64,000 nucleotides of DNA from Burkholderia cepacia ATCC 25416. Lineage in GTDB: Bacteria > Pseudomonadota > Gammaproteobacteria > Burkholderiales > Burkholderiaceae. Both the position numbers and the translations under genes were made by a program. The notes beneath the pieces are model-generated. The model did not search any database. It was given only the letters and a program-made list of their open reading frames with translations, and was not told the origin of the DNA. Positions 45,226-55,023 of the stretch are shown one piece after another. Each line of letters opens with the position of its first letter. The first letter of the stretch is position 1. The stretch covers positions 1,736,001-1,800,000 of the forward strand of contig NZ_CP012981.1 in the NCBI RefSeq assembly GCF_001411495.1, in the 5' to 3' direction.

Positions 45226-45565
45226 GAGAGGTAGGTTGTTACAAATCCTGACGCGGGTCGAAAAAGGATGCGATCGCTGCAACTCAACTGCGAGCGTATT
45301 CGGGGAATTTTAACGTATTGATTTGAATGAATATTTTTTCGGGGGAGGGTCCGGGGCGCTGTTTCAAGTTGTTAGCGACGTGGATTTTGACCCAACCCGC
45401 TTCTTATAATTGGTGGCCCTTCAACAAAATTAGCATTTCATGGTTTTGAGGGTTACGGTCAGCAGTTAGAATGCCCGCCTTGGGGGGACGTGCACGTCAT
45501 CGTCGCGTCCGGAGTTCGTGGCGGCTCGCGCTTGAGGCACGCCATGCATGACTAGAGGGAGCCTC
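45226..45565. promoter_or_regulatory. Divergent intergenic region: apaH and rml promoters
   Basis: These 340 bp are A/T rich between 45290 and 45440, the expected place for promoters of both genes. TATAAT at 45405-45410 is a good -10 box for rmlB, but no -35 box is properly spaced (TTGACC at 45387 is only 12 bp away). No JUMPstart/ops element was found. The rmlB ribosome-binding site is GAGGGA at about 45556. Confidence 0.55.
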
Positions 45566-46627
45566 ATGATTCTGGTGACGGGCGGCGCGGGTTTTATCGG
45601 CGCCAATTTCGTAATCGACTGGCTTAGTCAATCCGACGAGGCCGTGCTCAATGTCGATAAATTGACCTATGCAGGCAACCTTCGCACGCTGCAATCGCTG
45701 AACGGAAGCCCGAAGCACGTATTCGCCCGCGTGGACATCTGCGACCGCGCGGCACTCGACGCGCTGTTGGCCGAGCACCGGCCGCGCGCGATCCTGCATT
45801 TCGCGGCGGAAAGTCACGTCGATCGCTCGATTCACGGTCCGGCCGAGTTCGTTCAGACCAACGTCGTCGGCACCTTCACGCTGCTCGAGGCCGCGCGCCA
45901 GTACTGGAGCGCGTTACCCGACGCGGAGCAGGCCGGCTTCCGGTTCCTGCACGTGTCGACCGACGAAGTGTTCGGTTCGCTGTCCGCGACGGATCCGCAG
46001 TTCTCTGAAACGACACCGTACGCGCCCAACAGCCCGTACTCGGCGACGAAGGCGGGCTCCGATCACCTGGTGCGTGCGTATCACCACACGTATGGCCTGC
46101 CGACGCTCACGACCAACTGCTCGAACAACTACGGCCCGTACCAGTTCCCCGAAAAGCTGATTCCGCTGATGATTGCGAATGCACTCGCGGGCAAGCCGTT
46201 GCCGGTCTACGGCGATGGCCAGAACGTGCGCGACTGGCTGTATGTCGGCGATCACTGCAGCGCGATTCGCGAAGTGCTCGCACGCGGCACGCCGGGCGAG
46301 ACCTACAACGTCGGCGGCTGGAACGAAATGACGAACCTCGACGTCGTGCATACGCTGTGCGATCTGCTCGACGATGCCCGACCCAAGGCACAAGGCACGT
46401 ATCGCGACCAGATTACGTACGTGAAGGATCGTCCGGGGCACGATCGCCGTTACGCGATCGATGCGCGCAAGCTCGAGCGCGAACTCGGCTGGAAGCCGGC
46501 CGAGACGTTCGCAACCGGCCTCGCGAAGACGGTCTCCTGGTATCTCGACAACCAGGCGTGGTCGGACGAGGTGGCTTCGGGCGAATACCGCAAGTGGGTC
46601 GAGACCAATTACGCAGCGCGCGTTTGA
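45566..46627 (+). CDS. rmlB: dTDP-glucose 4,6-dehydratase RmlB
   Basis: The 353-residue product is an extended SDR: NAD-binding [13 protein letters not shown] at the N-terminus, the substrate and cofactor site with [13 protein letters not shown], and the catalytic [11 protein letters not shown]yr-X3-Lys. It converts dTDP-glucose to the 4-keto-6-deoxy sugar, the second step to dTDP-L-rhamnose. ATG 45566 follows GAGGGA; earlier in-frame codons do not. It heads a tight rmlBACD operon, which supplies rhamnose for the O-antigen. Confidence 0.97.
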   Translation: MILVTGGAGFIGANFVIDWLSQSDEAVLNVDKLTYAGNLRTLQSLNGSPKHVFARVDICDRAALDALLAEHRPRAILHFAAESHVDRSIHGPAEFVQTNVVGTFTLLEAARQYWSALPDAEQAGFRFLHVSTDEVFGSLSATDPQFSETTPYAPNSPYSATKAGSDHLVRAYHHTYGLPTLTTNCSNNYGPYQFPEKLIPLMIANALAGKPLPVYGDGQNVRDWLYVGDHCSAIREVLARGTPGETYNVGGWNEMTNLDVVHTLCDLLDDARPKAQGTYRDQITYVKDRPGHDRRYAIDARKLERELGWKPAETFATGLAKTVSWYLDNQAWSDEVASGEYRKWVETNYAARV

Positions 46628-46638
46628 CAGGAGAGGCG

Positions 46639-47532
46639 ATGGCACGCAAGGGCATCATTCTCGCCGGCGGTTCAGGCACACGGCTCTATCCGATCACGCA
46701 TGCAGTATCGAAGCAGCTGCTGCCGGTGTACGACAAGCCGATGATCTACTATCCGCTGTCGACGCTGATGATTGCCGGCATCCGGGACGTGCTGATCATC
46801 TCGACGCCGCAGGACACTCCGCGCTTCGAGTCGATGCTCGGCGACGGCAGCCAGTGGGGGATGAATATCCGGTATGCGACGCAGCCGTCGCCGGACGGGC
46901 TCGCGCAAGCGTTCGTCATCGGCCGGGACTTCGTTGGCAACGAGCCGTCGGCGCTCATCCTCGGCGACAACATTTTCTACGGGCACGATCTCGCGAAGCA
47001 GCTCGAGCGGGCCAGCGCGAAGGATACGGGCGCGACCGTATTTGCGTATCACGTTCAGGACCCCGAGCGGTATGGCGTGGTCGAGTTCGACCGCGAATTC
47101 CGCGCGATATCGATTGAAGAGAAGCCGGCAAAGCCGCGTTCGAGCTATGCGGTCACGGGGCTGTATTTCTACGACAGGCAGGTTTGCGACATCGCAGCCG
47201 ACATCAAGCCGTCGGCGCGCGGCGAGCTCGAGATCACCGATGTCAATTCGCGCTACCTGGCGGCGGGCCAGCTCGACGTCGAGCTCATGGGGCGCGGTTA
47301 TGCGTGGCTCGATACGGGTACGCACGATTCCTTGATCGAGGCGGCGACGTTCATCGCGACGCTGCAGAAGCGTCAGGGGCTCATGGTTGCGTGCCCCGAA
47401 GAGATCGCGTACCGCCGCAACTGGATCGACGCGGAGCAGGTGCTGAAACTGGCACAGCCGCTCGCGAAGAACGCCTACGGGCTGTATCTCCGGAACCTAC
47501 TCACCCATCAGGTCGCATGGCAATCCACGTAA
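46639..47532 (+). CDS. rmlA: Glucose-1-phosphate thymidylyltransferase RmlA
   Basis: The 297-residue product has the nucleotidyltransferase signature [20 protein letters not shown] (residues 8-27) and [13 protein letters not shown] at the metal site. It makes dTDP-glucose from glucose 1-phosphate and dTTP, the first step of dTDP-rhamnose synthesis. ATG 46639 follows AGGAGAGG, 11 bp after rmlB; the 3' end overlaps rmlC by 16 bp. Confidence 0.97.
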   Translation: MARKGIILAGGSGTRLYPITHAVSKQLLPVYDKPMIYYPLSTLMIAGIRDVLIISTPQDTPRFESMLGDGSQWGMNIRYATQPSPDGLAQAFVIGRDFVGNEPSALILGDNIFYGHDLAKQLERASAKDTGATVFAYHVQDPERYGVVEFDREFRAISIEEKPAKPRSSYAVTGLYFYDRQVCDIAADIKPSARGELEITDVNSRYLAAGQLDVELMGRGYAWLDTGTHDSLIEAATFIATLQKRQGLMVACPEEIAYRRNWIDAEQVLKLAQPLAKNAYGLYLRNLLTHQVAWQST

Positions 47533-48068
47533 CGTCAACGGCACTGCCCGAAGTCAAGCTTATCGAGCCGAAGGTCTTCGGAGACGCGCGCGGGTATTTC
47601 TACGAGAGCTTCAACGCGCGCGAGTTTGCGGAGCACGTCGCTCCGGGTATCGAGTTCGTGCAGGACAATCACTCGCGGTCCGCAAAAGGCGTGCTGCGCG
47701 GGCTGCACTACCAGATCGAACACACGCAGGGCAAGCTGGTGCGCGTGGTTGAGGGCGAGGTGTTCGACGTCGCAGTCGATGTGCGCCGCAGTTCGCCCAA
47801 TTTCGGCAAGTGGGTCGGCGTGACGCTGTCCGCCGACAACCATCGGCAGCTTTGGGTTCCGCCGGGGTTCGCGCATGGCTTCCTTGTGGTGTCCGAGTCT
47901 GCTCAGTTTCTCTACAAGACGACCGATTATTGGTTTCCCGAGCACGAGCGCAGCATTGTCTGGAACGATCCGGACATCGGGATCGCGTGGCCGCTGGATG
48001 GCGAGCCGCTGCTGGCCGTCAAGGATGCCGCGGGCATGCGGTTGATGGACGCAGATCTTTTTGAGTGA
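47517..48068 (+). CDS. rmlC: dTDP-4-dehydrorhamnose 3,5-epimerase RmlC
   Basis: The 183-residue product is a cupin-fold epimerase with [12 protein letters not shown], the conserved basic and acidic surround of the active site in [17 protein letters not shown] (catalytic His in GLHYQ) and the conserved [11 protein letters not shown]. It epimerises the keto sugar at C3 and C5. The ATG lies inside the end of rmlA, so translation is coupled. Confidence 0.97.
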   Translation: MAIHVTSTALPEVKLIEPKVFGDARGYFYESFNAREFAEHVAPGIEFVQDNHSRSAKGVLRGLHYQIEHTQGKLVRVVEGEVFDVAVDVRRSSPNFGKWVGVTLSADNHRQLWVPPGFAHGFLVVSESAQFLYKTTDYWFPEHERSIVWNDPDIGIAWPLDGEPLLAVKDAAGMRLMDADLFE

Positions 48069-48075
48069 GGTCGTG

Positions 48076-48960
48076 ATGAATTCCGAGTCGACGATCCTCG
48101 TAACCGGTGTCACGGGTCAGGTAGGTTTTGAACTGCTGCGCTCGCTGCAGGGGCTCGGCCGCGTGGTGGAGTGCGACCGCTCGATGCTCGATCTGTCTGA
48201 TCTCGACCGGATCCGTGCTGTCGTGCGGGCGTTGCAGCCGGCCTTCATCGTGAATCCGGCTGCCTATACGGCCGTCGACAATGCAGAGGACGACGTCGAT
48301 GCGGCAAGACGCATAAATGCCGATGTGCCGCGGGTCCTGGCGGAAGAGGCTGCGCGCAGCGGTGCGGTGCTGATTCACTACTCGACCGATTACGTGTTCG
48401 ACGGAGCCAAGGCGGGCGCGTATACCGAGACCGATGCAGTGAATCCGCTGAACGTGTATGGGATGACCAAGCTTGAGGGCGAGCGTGCGATCGAGAACGC
48501 AGGGTGCGCGTACCTGACCTTGCGAACCAGCTGGGTATACGGGCGACGTGGCAGGAATTTCTTGCGCACGATGCTCAAGCTGGGCGCGGAGCGACCCGAA
48601 TTGCGTGTGGTTGCCGACCAGGTCGGCGCGCCGACCTGGTCGAAAACAATTGCAGCCGCGACTGCGCACATCCTCTCCAAAGGGCTGGCGGCCCATGATG
48701 AGGCCTGGTGGCAGGCGCGCTCCGGAACCTATCATCTGAGTGCGGCCGGCGAGACGTCCTGGCACGGTTTCGCCAAGGCGATTCTCGGCATCGCGATGGG
48801 GGATGACGCACCCGCTGTGGTGCCGATTTCCGCGAGCGAGTTTCCGGTGCGCGCACGTCGCCCGGCGAATTCGCGCTTGTCCCACGGCAAACTCGCCGAG
48901 ACGTTCGGCTTGCACCTGCCCGATTGGGAATACGCGCTGGGCCTCTGCATGGCCGACTGA
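48076..48960 (+). CDS. rmlD: dTDP-4-dehydrorhamnose reductase RmlD
   Basis: The 294-residue product is an SDR reductase with LVTGVTGQVGFELLRSL at the cofactor site, the YSTDYVFDGAK loop and YGMTKLEGE with the catalytic Tyr-X3-Lys. It reduces the intermediate to dTDP-L-rhamnose, completing the pathway. The ATG at 48076 follows GTGAGG; a TTG 15 bp upstream is an alternative. The end faces the minus-strand glycosyltransferase convergently across 165 bp, in which I see no clear terminator. Confidence 0.96.
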   Translation: MNSESTILVTGVTGQVGFELLRSLQGLGRVVECDRSMLDLSDLDRIRAVVRALQPAFIVNPAAYTAVDNAEDDVDAARRINADVPRVLAEEAARSGAVLIHYSTDYVFDGAKAGAYTETDAVNPLNVYGMTKLEGERAIENAGCAYLTLRTSWVYGRRGRNFLRTMLKLGAERPELRVVADQVGAPTWSKTIAAATAHILSKGLAAHDEAWWQARSGTYHLSAAGETSWHGFAKAILGIAMGDDAPAVVPISASEFPVRARRPANSRLSHGKLAETFGLHLPDWEYALGLCMAD

Positions 48961-49125
48961 AAGGGATCGCCGGTGGTCGGACCCCTGCATCGCCAGGTAT
49001 TGACCGGGCGCGTCAGGGTAACGGGCAGTCGAGCAAGCGGCGGATCCCGTCACCGAGTTTTATCGTCTTGTCAGCCTTGCGTGCCGAAGCGAACCGCGAT
49101 CGAGCGGGGATAGAACGATAGAACA

Positions 49126-50244
49126 CTAGCCGAGAATGCCAGTTGCCGCGAAACGGGCGGCCCAGCTGTTTGCGCTCCGGATCCGCGATACCTCGTCGTG
49201 CGTCGTCCGGTATTCGAGTGCCTCGACAACGATTGAAGACAGGTTCTCGGATCCGCTCGAGAGGAATGTACCGGGTTCGTCGCACCGTGTTGCCATTTCT
49301 CCGAAGGGGGTCGAGATGACCGGTAATCCGAGCGCTCTGTACTCGTAATACTTGATCGGATCGACACCGTCCGTGAGCGGGTTGCGCAGGAACGGAATCA
49401 GGCCGACGTCGAAGTCCGACATCGCGGCAAGAGCGGCGGCGTGTTTCAGCGGCGGAAGAATCTGCACGTTCTCGGGCAGCGCGATTTGCGGGGGATGGAA
49501 TAACGGCCCGATCAATCGAATCGTGTCCGCGGGGCGGCATTGCGCAAGCGCAGCGAGCCATTGCCAGTCGAACCAAGGCCCCATGGTGCCCAAGTAACCC
49601 AGTACATGCGGCCCGGCATGATCCGACGTCTTTTCGCGGAACGCCGGAAGGACGGCTGGATCGAGCCCGTTGTGGACCAGCCTGGCGTCAGGCCGAATAC
49701 TGCTCCAACTCGAGCGCAAGCCCGAAGACGATACGAAAACCGTGTCGACCTCGCGCGCGACAGCGAGTTCGGTGCGTTTCATCGCCGAGCGCGAAACGCC
49801 TCGATAGAACGACGGGAAGTCGTCCATCCTGTCGTAGAGCGACCGGGCGGGACGAGCCGCTCGTAACAAGTCGAGCGCGAGCCCGGACGGCTTCCCGACC
49901 GCGAGAAGCGTGTTGCGCTCGGCGCAGAATTGCACGACGCGACGCGTGATGTCACGCCATCCGAATCGATTGATTGCGGTGCCGAGGGGCAGTGGCTCAA
50001 GCGGAAGGCTGCGGATGCGGACGACGTCGAGCCAAGGCGGCGCGGCCGTATGCGCGTCGGACTTGCCTTCGCCGGATGGACGGCGCAAGTCTTGAAGCAT
50101 GGGCAGGCGGGTTGGATACGGATCGATCCAGAGCACACGGCCATGGGTTTCTTGATGAAACCACTCGACGAACTTGTGAGGTCGCTGTGCAAAGCTGCTC
50201 CATGGCACCGGCGACAGATAGACGAGTTGTTCGATCACACGCAT
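49126..50244 (-). CDS. Glycosyltransferase, GT-B fold (family 4/1-like)
   Basis: The 372-residue product is a cytoplasmic glycosyltransferase of the GT-B type. The N-terminal half includes SPVPWSSFAQRPHKFVEWF, a signature seen in putative O-antigen and capsule transferases. The C-terminal half has GYLGTMGPWFDWQWL and the sugar-nucleotide part DPIKYYEYRALGLPVISTP, with the typical Glu of the E-x7-E-like motif. It is the most distal gene of the minus-strand O-antigen operon and overlaps the upstream epimerase stop by 10 bp. Donor and acceptor are not predictable. Confidence 0.85.
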   Translation of the reverse strand: MRVIEQLVYLSPVPWSSFAQRPHKFVEWFHQETHGRVLWIDPYPTRLPMLQDLRRPSGEGKSDAHTAAPPWLDVVRIRSLPLEPLPLGTAINRFGWRDITRRVVQFCAERNTLLAVGKPSGLALDLLRAARPARSLYDRMDDFPSFYRGVSRSAMKRTELAVAREVDTVFVSSSGLRSSWSSIRPDARLVHNGLDPAVLPAFREKTSDHAGPHVLGYLGTMGPWFDWQWLAALAQCRPADTIRLIGPLFHPPQIALPENVQILPPLKHAAALAAMSDFDVGLIPFLRNPLTDGVDPIKYYEYRALGLPVISTPFGEMATRCDEPGTFLSSGSENLSSIVVEALEYRTTHDEVSRIRSANSWAARFAATGILG

Positions 50245-51335
50245 TGTTCCCGGATGACGTCGAAAATCCGCTGGGCTGCCTTTCCGTCACCGTAGGGCGA
50301 AACGCCGCGTGCAACCTTGCCGTATTCGTCGGCGTTGTCGAGCATCAGTTGGACCGCATTGACGATCGTATCGGTTTGAGTGCCGACGAGCCTGACAACA
50401 CCGGCTTCGACAGCTTCCGGGCGCTCGGTCTCGTCGCGCAACACCAGAACCGGTTTGCCCAGAGCTGGTGCTTCTTCCTGCACGCCGCCCGAGTCGCTGA
50501 GGATGAGGTACGAGCGCTGCATGGCGGCGACGAACGGCACATAGTCGAGCGGCGGGCAGAGTCGGATCCGGGCGTGGTGCGACAGCAGTTCGCGCGTCGT
50601 ACGCTGGACGTGCGGATTGGGATGTACGGGAAACAGCACCTCGATGTCGTCGTTGGCGTCGACAATCTGGCGAATGGCATGGCAGATCCGTTCGAGCGGG
50701 GCGCCGAAATTCTCCCGGCGATGCGCGGTGACCAGAATCAGCCGTTTCGTGTCGTCGATATCGACGCCGCAGGACGGATGTGTCCGCAAGACAGTGTGAA
50801 GCGCGTCGATGACGGTGTTCCCGGTCACCCAGATCTGGTCGCTGGGGATGTTTTCATGCAAGAGGTTGTCGCGCGAACTCTCTGTCGGCGCGAAATGCAG
50901 CCTTGCGAGGCGCCCCGCGAAAACGCGGTTCATCTCTTCAGGAAACGGATTGCCGAGATCGCGGGTACGCAGGCCTGCTTCAATATGACCGAACGGTATA
51001 TGCCGATAGAAGCATGCAAGCGCCGTGGCCATGACCGTCGTGGTGTCGCCTTGTCCCAGTACGAGATCGGGACGCTTGTCCACGAGCACGGCATCGATAC
51101 CGTCAAGCAGACGCGACGTCAGGCTGGCAAGCCCCTGATTCGGACGCATGATGTCGAGATCGACATCCGGTTTGATATCGAAACAGGTCAGGATCTGGTC
51201 GAGCAGATCGCGGTGTTGCGCGGTCGCGAGCACGTGCACCTTGAATCCCGGATCCGCTCGCAAACGCAGGATGACCGGCGCCATCTTGATGGCCTCCGGT
51301 CGCGTACCTACGACGCACAGTATGGTTCTAGACAT
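50235..51335 (-). CDS. wecB: UDP-N-acetylglucosamine 2-epimerase (non-hydrolysing)
   Basis: The 366-residue product has the WecB/MnaA fold: VVGTRPEAIKMAPVIL at the N-terminus, VLGQGDTTTVMATALAC, FGHIEAGLRTRD, VTAHRRENFG and SDSGGVQEEAPALGKPVLVL at the C-terminal half. It interconverts UDP-GlcNAc and UDP-ManNAc, a precursor of amino-sugar residues in polysaccharides. Start ATG 51335 lies 15 bp from the upstream stop. No UDP-ManNAc dehydrogenase gene is in this window. Confidence 0.94.
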   Translation of the reverse strand: MSRTILCVVGTRPEAIKMAPVILRLRADPGFKVHVLATAQHRDLLDQILTCFDIKPDVDLDIMRPNQGLASLTSRLLDGIDAVLVDKRPDLVLGQGDTTTVMATALACFYRHIPFGHIEAGLRTRDLGNPFPEEMNRVFAGRLARLHFAPTESSRDNLLHENIPSDQIWVTGNTVIDALHTVLRTHPSCGVDIDDTKRLILVTAHRRENFGAPLERICHAIRQIVDANDDIEVLFPVHPNPHVQRTTRELLSHHARIRLCPPLDYVPFVAAMQRSYLILSDSGGVQEEAPALGKPVLVLRDETERPEAVEAGVVRLVGTQTDTIVNAVQLMLDNADEYGKVARGVSPYGDGKAAQRIFDVIREQCV

Positions 51336-51349
51336 GCTGTCGCTACGAA

Positions 51350-54300
51350 TCAATCGATGTAGTCCAGATAGAAATGCGAGTAATCGCGCCACTTCTCCTT
51401 GAAGTAGTTCGCGTTGCGAAGGAATAGCTTGCGATAGGCCTCGCTGCCGCTGTCGGCGCCGGTCGTTTGATGGGGCTGATGGCGGATTCCGGACAAATCC
51501 CGGTAAGTGACCTTCATTCCGAGTGCCTTGACCTGGAAGCACAGGTCCGTATCTTCAAAGCAGGTCGGGTCATAGAAGGTATCGAATCCTTGCGTCGCAT
51601 CGAACGTGCGCCGACGCATGAAGAAGCCGCTGGTACCGAGGAAGCCGATGTCGGCACGATAGCCGTCGCGGATTGCCGCCGCGTTCATCGCCCGATTCGG
51701 ACAATAGTCGGCGATCATGCCGCCGAGATCGGTGCGCGTGGCGTCGAACCAGCCTGCATTCCATCCGATGACGCCGACGCTCGCGTCGTTTTCCAGGACG
51801 TGCAGCGCTTCCTCGAAACCCGACGCGCCCACAAACCACTGATCGCTGTCGAAGAAGACGATGTACTTGCCCGTGCTGTGCTGAACGCCGAGATTACGTC
51901 CCGACGAGCAGCCATTCTCCGGGTTGCGGACCAGCCTGACGTTGGGAAATTCGCGCTCGACGAGCTCTGCACCACCATCGGAACTTGCGTTGTCGACGAC
52001 AATCACTTCCGCTATGTACGGCGCAGCATGCTGGAGCAGGGTCTGCAGGCAGCGTGCGATGATGCCCGCGTTGTTGTGAATCAGGATAACGACGCTGACG
52101 TCGTGCCGGGGCTGCGGCGGGCACAGCTGCTCGACGCGGCCGAGCCAACTGTTGCCCGCAACGAAGATGTCGTCGTTTTGTATGACGGGTTCTGCCGCAG
52201 CGAGTGCGCCGCATTGCGCCGCGAACGACGCAAGGTCCGTGCGAACGTGTAACAGCGGGGTGGCTGTCACGCCAAGTTCCATCGAACACACGACTGGCTT
52301 GCGCTGAAGCAGCGCTGCATAAATACCTGCGGTGGAGTCGGCGCTGCGCAGGCTCCGCGCGCCAAGCGGGAAGAACATGAAATCCGCATGGGCGATGTAG
52401 GCCGGCACTTCGCTCGTGTGCCGCATGCCAAGCATGACGACGTTATCCGGCAGGCCCGGCGTCAGTTGCCCGTCGGCGATCACGCAGAACGTGACGTTGA
52501 CGTTGCGCTCCGCGGTTTCCTTGAGCCACTGGTAATCCACCGAGTCGAGTCCGTCGACCGAGTAGAACAGTGCGACGCTGCGGCGCTTGGACGGCATGTC
52601 GCCCGGACGGTTGTACTGCTTGTAGACGTCGAAGACCGTATGAACCGCGGCACCGGGCAGCAGCTCGATTTTTTCCCGGGCACGCTGCGGGATGGTGTCT
52701 GCAAGTGCCGGCATGCCGACGGTGCATCGATCGGCATCGACGGCGATCGACTCGAGGATGCGCATGGCCTGGCCATCGTGGCTCCAGTCCTGTGCGACGT
52801 CGAGGATTGTTTCGAGCCCGCGATTGCGCGCGAACTCGAAAAAGGGTGTGACCCGGGAGTCGGGCACGCCGATGATCAATTTCGCGCTTTCCGATACCTG
52901 ACCGAAAATGTCCTCGATCTTCGTCGGATCGATATATTCGTGAATCAATCCGGGAATGCGGGGCGTGAGCGGCGCGGGCGTCGATCCCGTATCCGGAGGC
53001 GCGACCAGATAGACAACGCGATGGCCCGCGGCGAGCGCCGTCGTGGTCAGTTGTGCGTAGCGATGCCCGGAACCAGCCCAGTCGTACGCGTGAGCGGCGA
53101 TGACGATGATTTCTTCGCGTTGCAGCTTGGCTGCTGCGCGGAACGAGAGGCGTTGATCTTCCGCAGTCGGAGTGCCGCTTGCCACTTCGATGGCGGCCTG
53201 CTGGATCTGCTGCTGTGCTTGCTGATACCGGTAATGGCGTCGTGCAGCAGACACGAGCGCGCGTACGCCGCCATTGCGCAGAATATAGGCGGCACGGCTC
53301 ATGTAGGTGAGAGGGGCGGACATGTACCGGCGAAAAAGCATAGAGGATCCCGAAGTGGAGTGAATTGCGGCTACGGCCACATTGGGTTGCGGGGGTGCTT
53401 CGGACTCGGCGTGACCCTGCTCGAATTGCCGGATCGTTGCCTTGAGGCTTGAAATTTTATCAGCTTGTTCCTCCGCCGCTTTTCGAGCGGAGTCCTTGAG
53501 CGTCGTCGTTTGCGCGGCATGCACTTGTGACGCGTGCTTGACGAACGCTTCCGCCGCGAGCAGTTTATGGTTCGCCAGTTCCAATCGGTTCTGAAGCTCG
53601 GCGACCTGTTCTTCCTGTTGCGCAAGCTGTGCGTCGCGGAAATGCAGCAAATCCACTGTTTTCCCGAGTTCCGTCTCAAGCTGGCCGACCCGTGCGTCTT
53701 TCTCGGCGAGTTGTGAATCGCGGTAGCGCAGCAGGTCGAGCGCCTTCTCGCTCATGCGAGCGGCGCCATTCTTTTGCCAGACGAGCTGCTCGAGCCATGT
53801 GCTCATCCAATCCAGCTGCTGGCTGCTCCAGCGGCGCGGGGCTCCGCCCGACGCGGCGCGAACGGCCGCAAAAGCGTGGTCCAGGACGGTTGAATGTACG
53901 CAGGCCGAAGCGTTTAGCGCATCGAGCTTTTCCTGCGCGATGATCCAGGGCGCGCCATCCGGGTGTGTCAGCCTGCGCACCGCGGCAGTGAAGTCTGCTG
54001 CGTCGTCGTTCAGTTGAAGGCGCAGCGACGCCGGAAGGCCCGCCATATCGTGCGCACGCGCCATCTTGACGTCATATTCCAGCGCCGCGACCGGGATCGA
54101 TTTTCCGAGTGCGAGGATGCTTCCGTGCAGGCGCATCGAGAACGCGGCGTCGCACTCGCCGATAACCGCGAATGCCTCGTCGGGCGTGATCCCGTCAATG
54201 ATGACACTTTCGATATGGGGCGACACCGCGAGCTTGAGGTGCTCGAGAAAGGATCGATCGGTGAGACGCTCGTGGTCGCCGACGCTCCATTGGAAGCCGA

Positions 54301-55006
54301 GCCACACGATCGACCAGCTGTCGTCCAGCGCTTCATTCAACGCGGAGACGAGTTTTTCTTCCCAGTTCCGGTTGAACTCCCACGATCGGGCAATGACCGC
54401 CAGCTTCTTCTTTGTCCCCAACGGGGCGAGTGTGCCGGAAACGTCGACTTCGGCGGGCGGGCGGCTGACGAATGCCCAGCCCGGATCAGCGCCGACGGGA
54501 ATGTCCCGACTTACGCCGATATCGTGCAGAAGCGCCTCGGAGTCCGTATCGCGCAGCGAAACGTGATCCACATGCGTGAACACGTCGCGCGTGATGTCGC
54601 GGCTGTCCGGGTTGACCAGCGGTCCGACGCCGTGTGCCCAGATGACCGTGCGAACCCCGAACTGCCGAGCCATGTAAAAAATCCGCGCATAGCCCGCGAT
54701 ATCGTTTTGGGTCGGGTCGTAAAGTGCCTCGACGTTGAACGGATGATGATCCTGAAAGATGCCGCCACCGCCGAATACCAGCAGATCGGCGTCGGACAGT
54801 GCGCGGCCGACGGCACCGAGATTGAAATAGTCGACGGCGGCGATGCCGTGGGCATGCGTCGTATATTCGGGATTGATGCTCAGTGCGACGAGCTCGCCGC
54901 CGCGCTCCCGAACCTGGCGAGCGAGCAGGCCCAGCAACAATTCGTCGCCGACGTTGGGTGCGCCGTAATAGCCGACCGCGACGACCTTGATGCTGCGCGC
55001 TTGCAT
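51350..55006 (-). CDS. Pyruvyltransferase / coiled-coil / GT-B / GT2 fusion protein
   Basis: The 1218-residue protein fuses several activities. Residues about 1-400 form a polysaccharide pyruvyltransferase domain (VAVGYYGAPNVGDELLLGLL, VFGGGGIFQDHHPF, and SMRLHGSILALGKSIPV). About 410-530 is a charged heptad-rich coiled coil. About 628-955 is a GT-B-like domain (HAYDWAGSGHRYAQL, HEYIDPTKIEDIFG). About 967-1218 is a GT2 domain (SVVILIHNNAGIIARCLQTL, the DSD motif in FFDSDQWF, and FEDTDLCFQ). The start at 55006 is set by GGAG 9 nt upstream; ATGs at 55024 and 55027 overlap the Wzt stop and are alternatives. Coiled-coil capping enzymes set chain length in other ABC-exported O-antigens, so a capping role is suggested. 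Confidence 0.9.
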   Translation of the reverse strand: MQARSIKVVAVGYYGAPNVGDELLLGLLARQVRERGGELVALSINPEYTTHAHGIAAVDYFNLGAVGRALSDADLLVFGGGGIFQDHHPFNVEALYDPTQNDIAGYARIFYMARQFGVRTVIWAHGVGPLVNPDSRDITRDVFTHVDHVSLRDTDSEALLHDIGVSRDIPVGADPGWAFVSRPPAEVDVSGTLAPLGTKKKLAVIARSWEFNRNWEEKLVSALNEALDDSWSIVWLGFQWSVGDHERLTDRSFLEHLKLAVSPHIESVIIDGITPDEAFAVIGECDAAFSMRLHGSILALGKSIPVAALEYDVKMARAHDMAGLPASLRLQLNDDAADFTAAVRRLTHPDGAPWIIAQEKLDALNASACVHSTVLDHAFAAVRAASGGAPRRWSSQQLDWMSTWLEQLVWQKNGAARMSEKALDLLRYRDSQLAEKDARVGQLETELGKTVDLLHFRDAQLAQQEEQVAELQNRLELANHKLLAAEAFVKHASQVHAAQTTTLKDSARKAAEEQADKISSLKATIRQFEQGHAESEAPPQPNVAVAAIHSTSGSSMLFRRYMSAPLTYMSRAAYILRNGGVRALVSAARRHYRYQQAQQQIQQAAIEVASGTPTAEDQRLSFRAAAKLQREEIIVIAAHAYDWAGSGHRYAQLTTTALAAGHRVVYLVAPPDTGSTPAPLTPRIPGLIHEYIDPTKIEDIFGQVSESAKLIIGVPDSRVTPFFEFARNRGLETILDVAQDWSHDGQAMRILESIAVDADRCTVGMPALADTIPQRAREKIELLPGAAVHTVFDVYKQYNRPGDMPSKRRSVALFYSVDGLDSVDYQWLKETAERNVNVTFCVIADGQLTPGLPDNVVMLGMRHTSEVPAYIAHADFMFFPLGARSLRSADSTAGIYAALLQRKPVVCSMELGVTATPLLHVRTDLASFAAQCGALAAAEPVIQNDDIFVAGNSWLGRVEQLCPPQPRHDVSVVILIHNNAGIIARCLQTLLQHAAPYIAEVIVVDNASSDGGAELVEREFPNVRLVRNPENGCSSGRNLGVQHSTGKYIVFFDSDQWFVGASGFEEALHVLENDASVGVIGWNAGWFDATRTDLGGMIADYCPNRAMNAAAIRDGYRADIGFLGTSGFFMRRRTFDATQGFDTFYDPTCFEDTDLCFQVKALGMKVTYRDLSGIRHQPHQTTGADSGSEAYRKLFLRNANYFKEKWRDYSHFYLDYID

Positions 55007-55023
55007 GGTGTCGTTCTCCGTCA

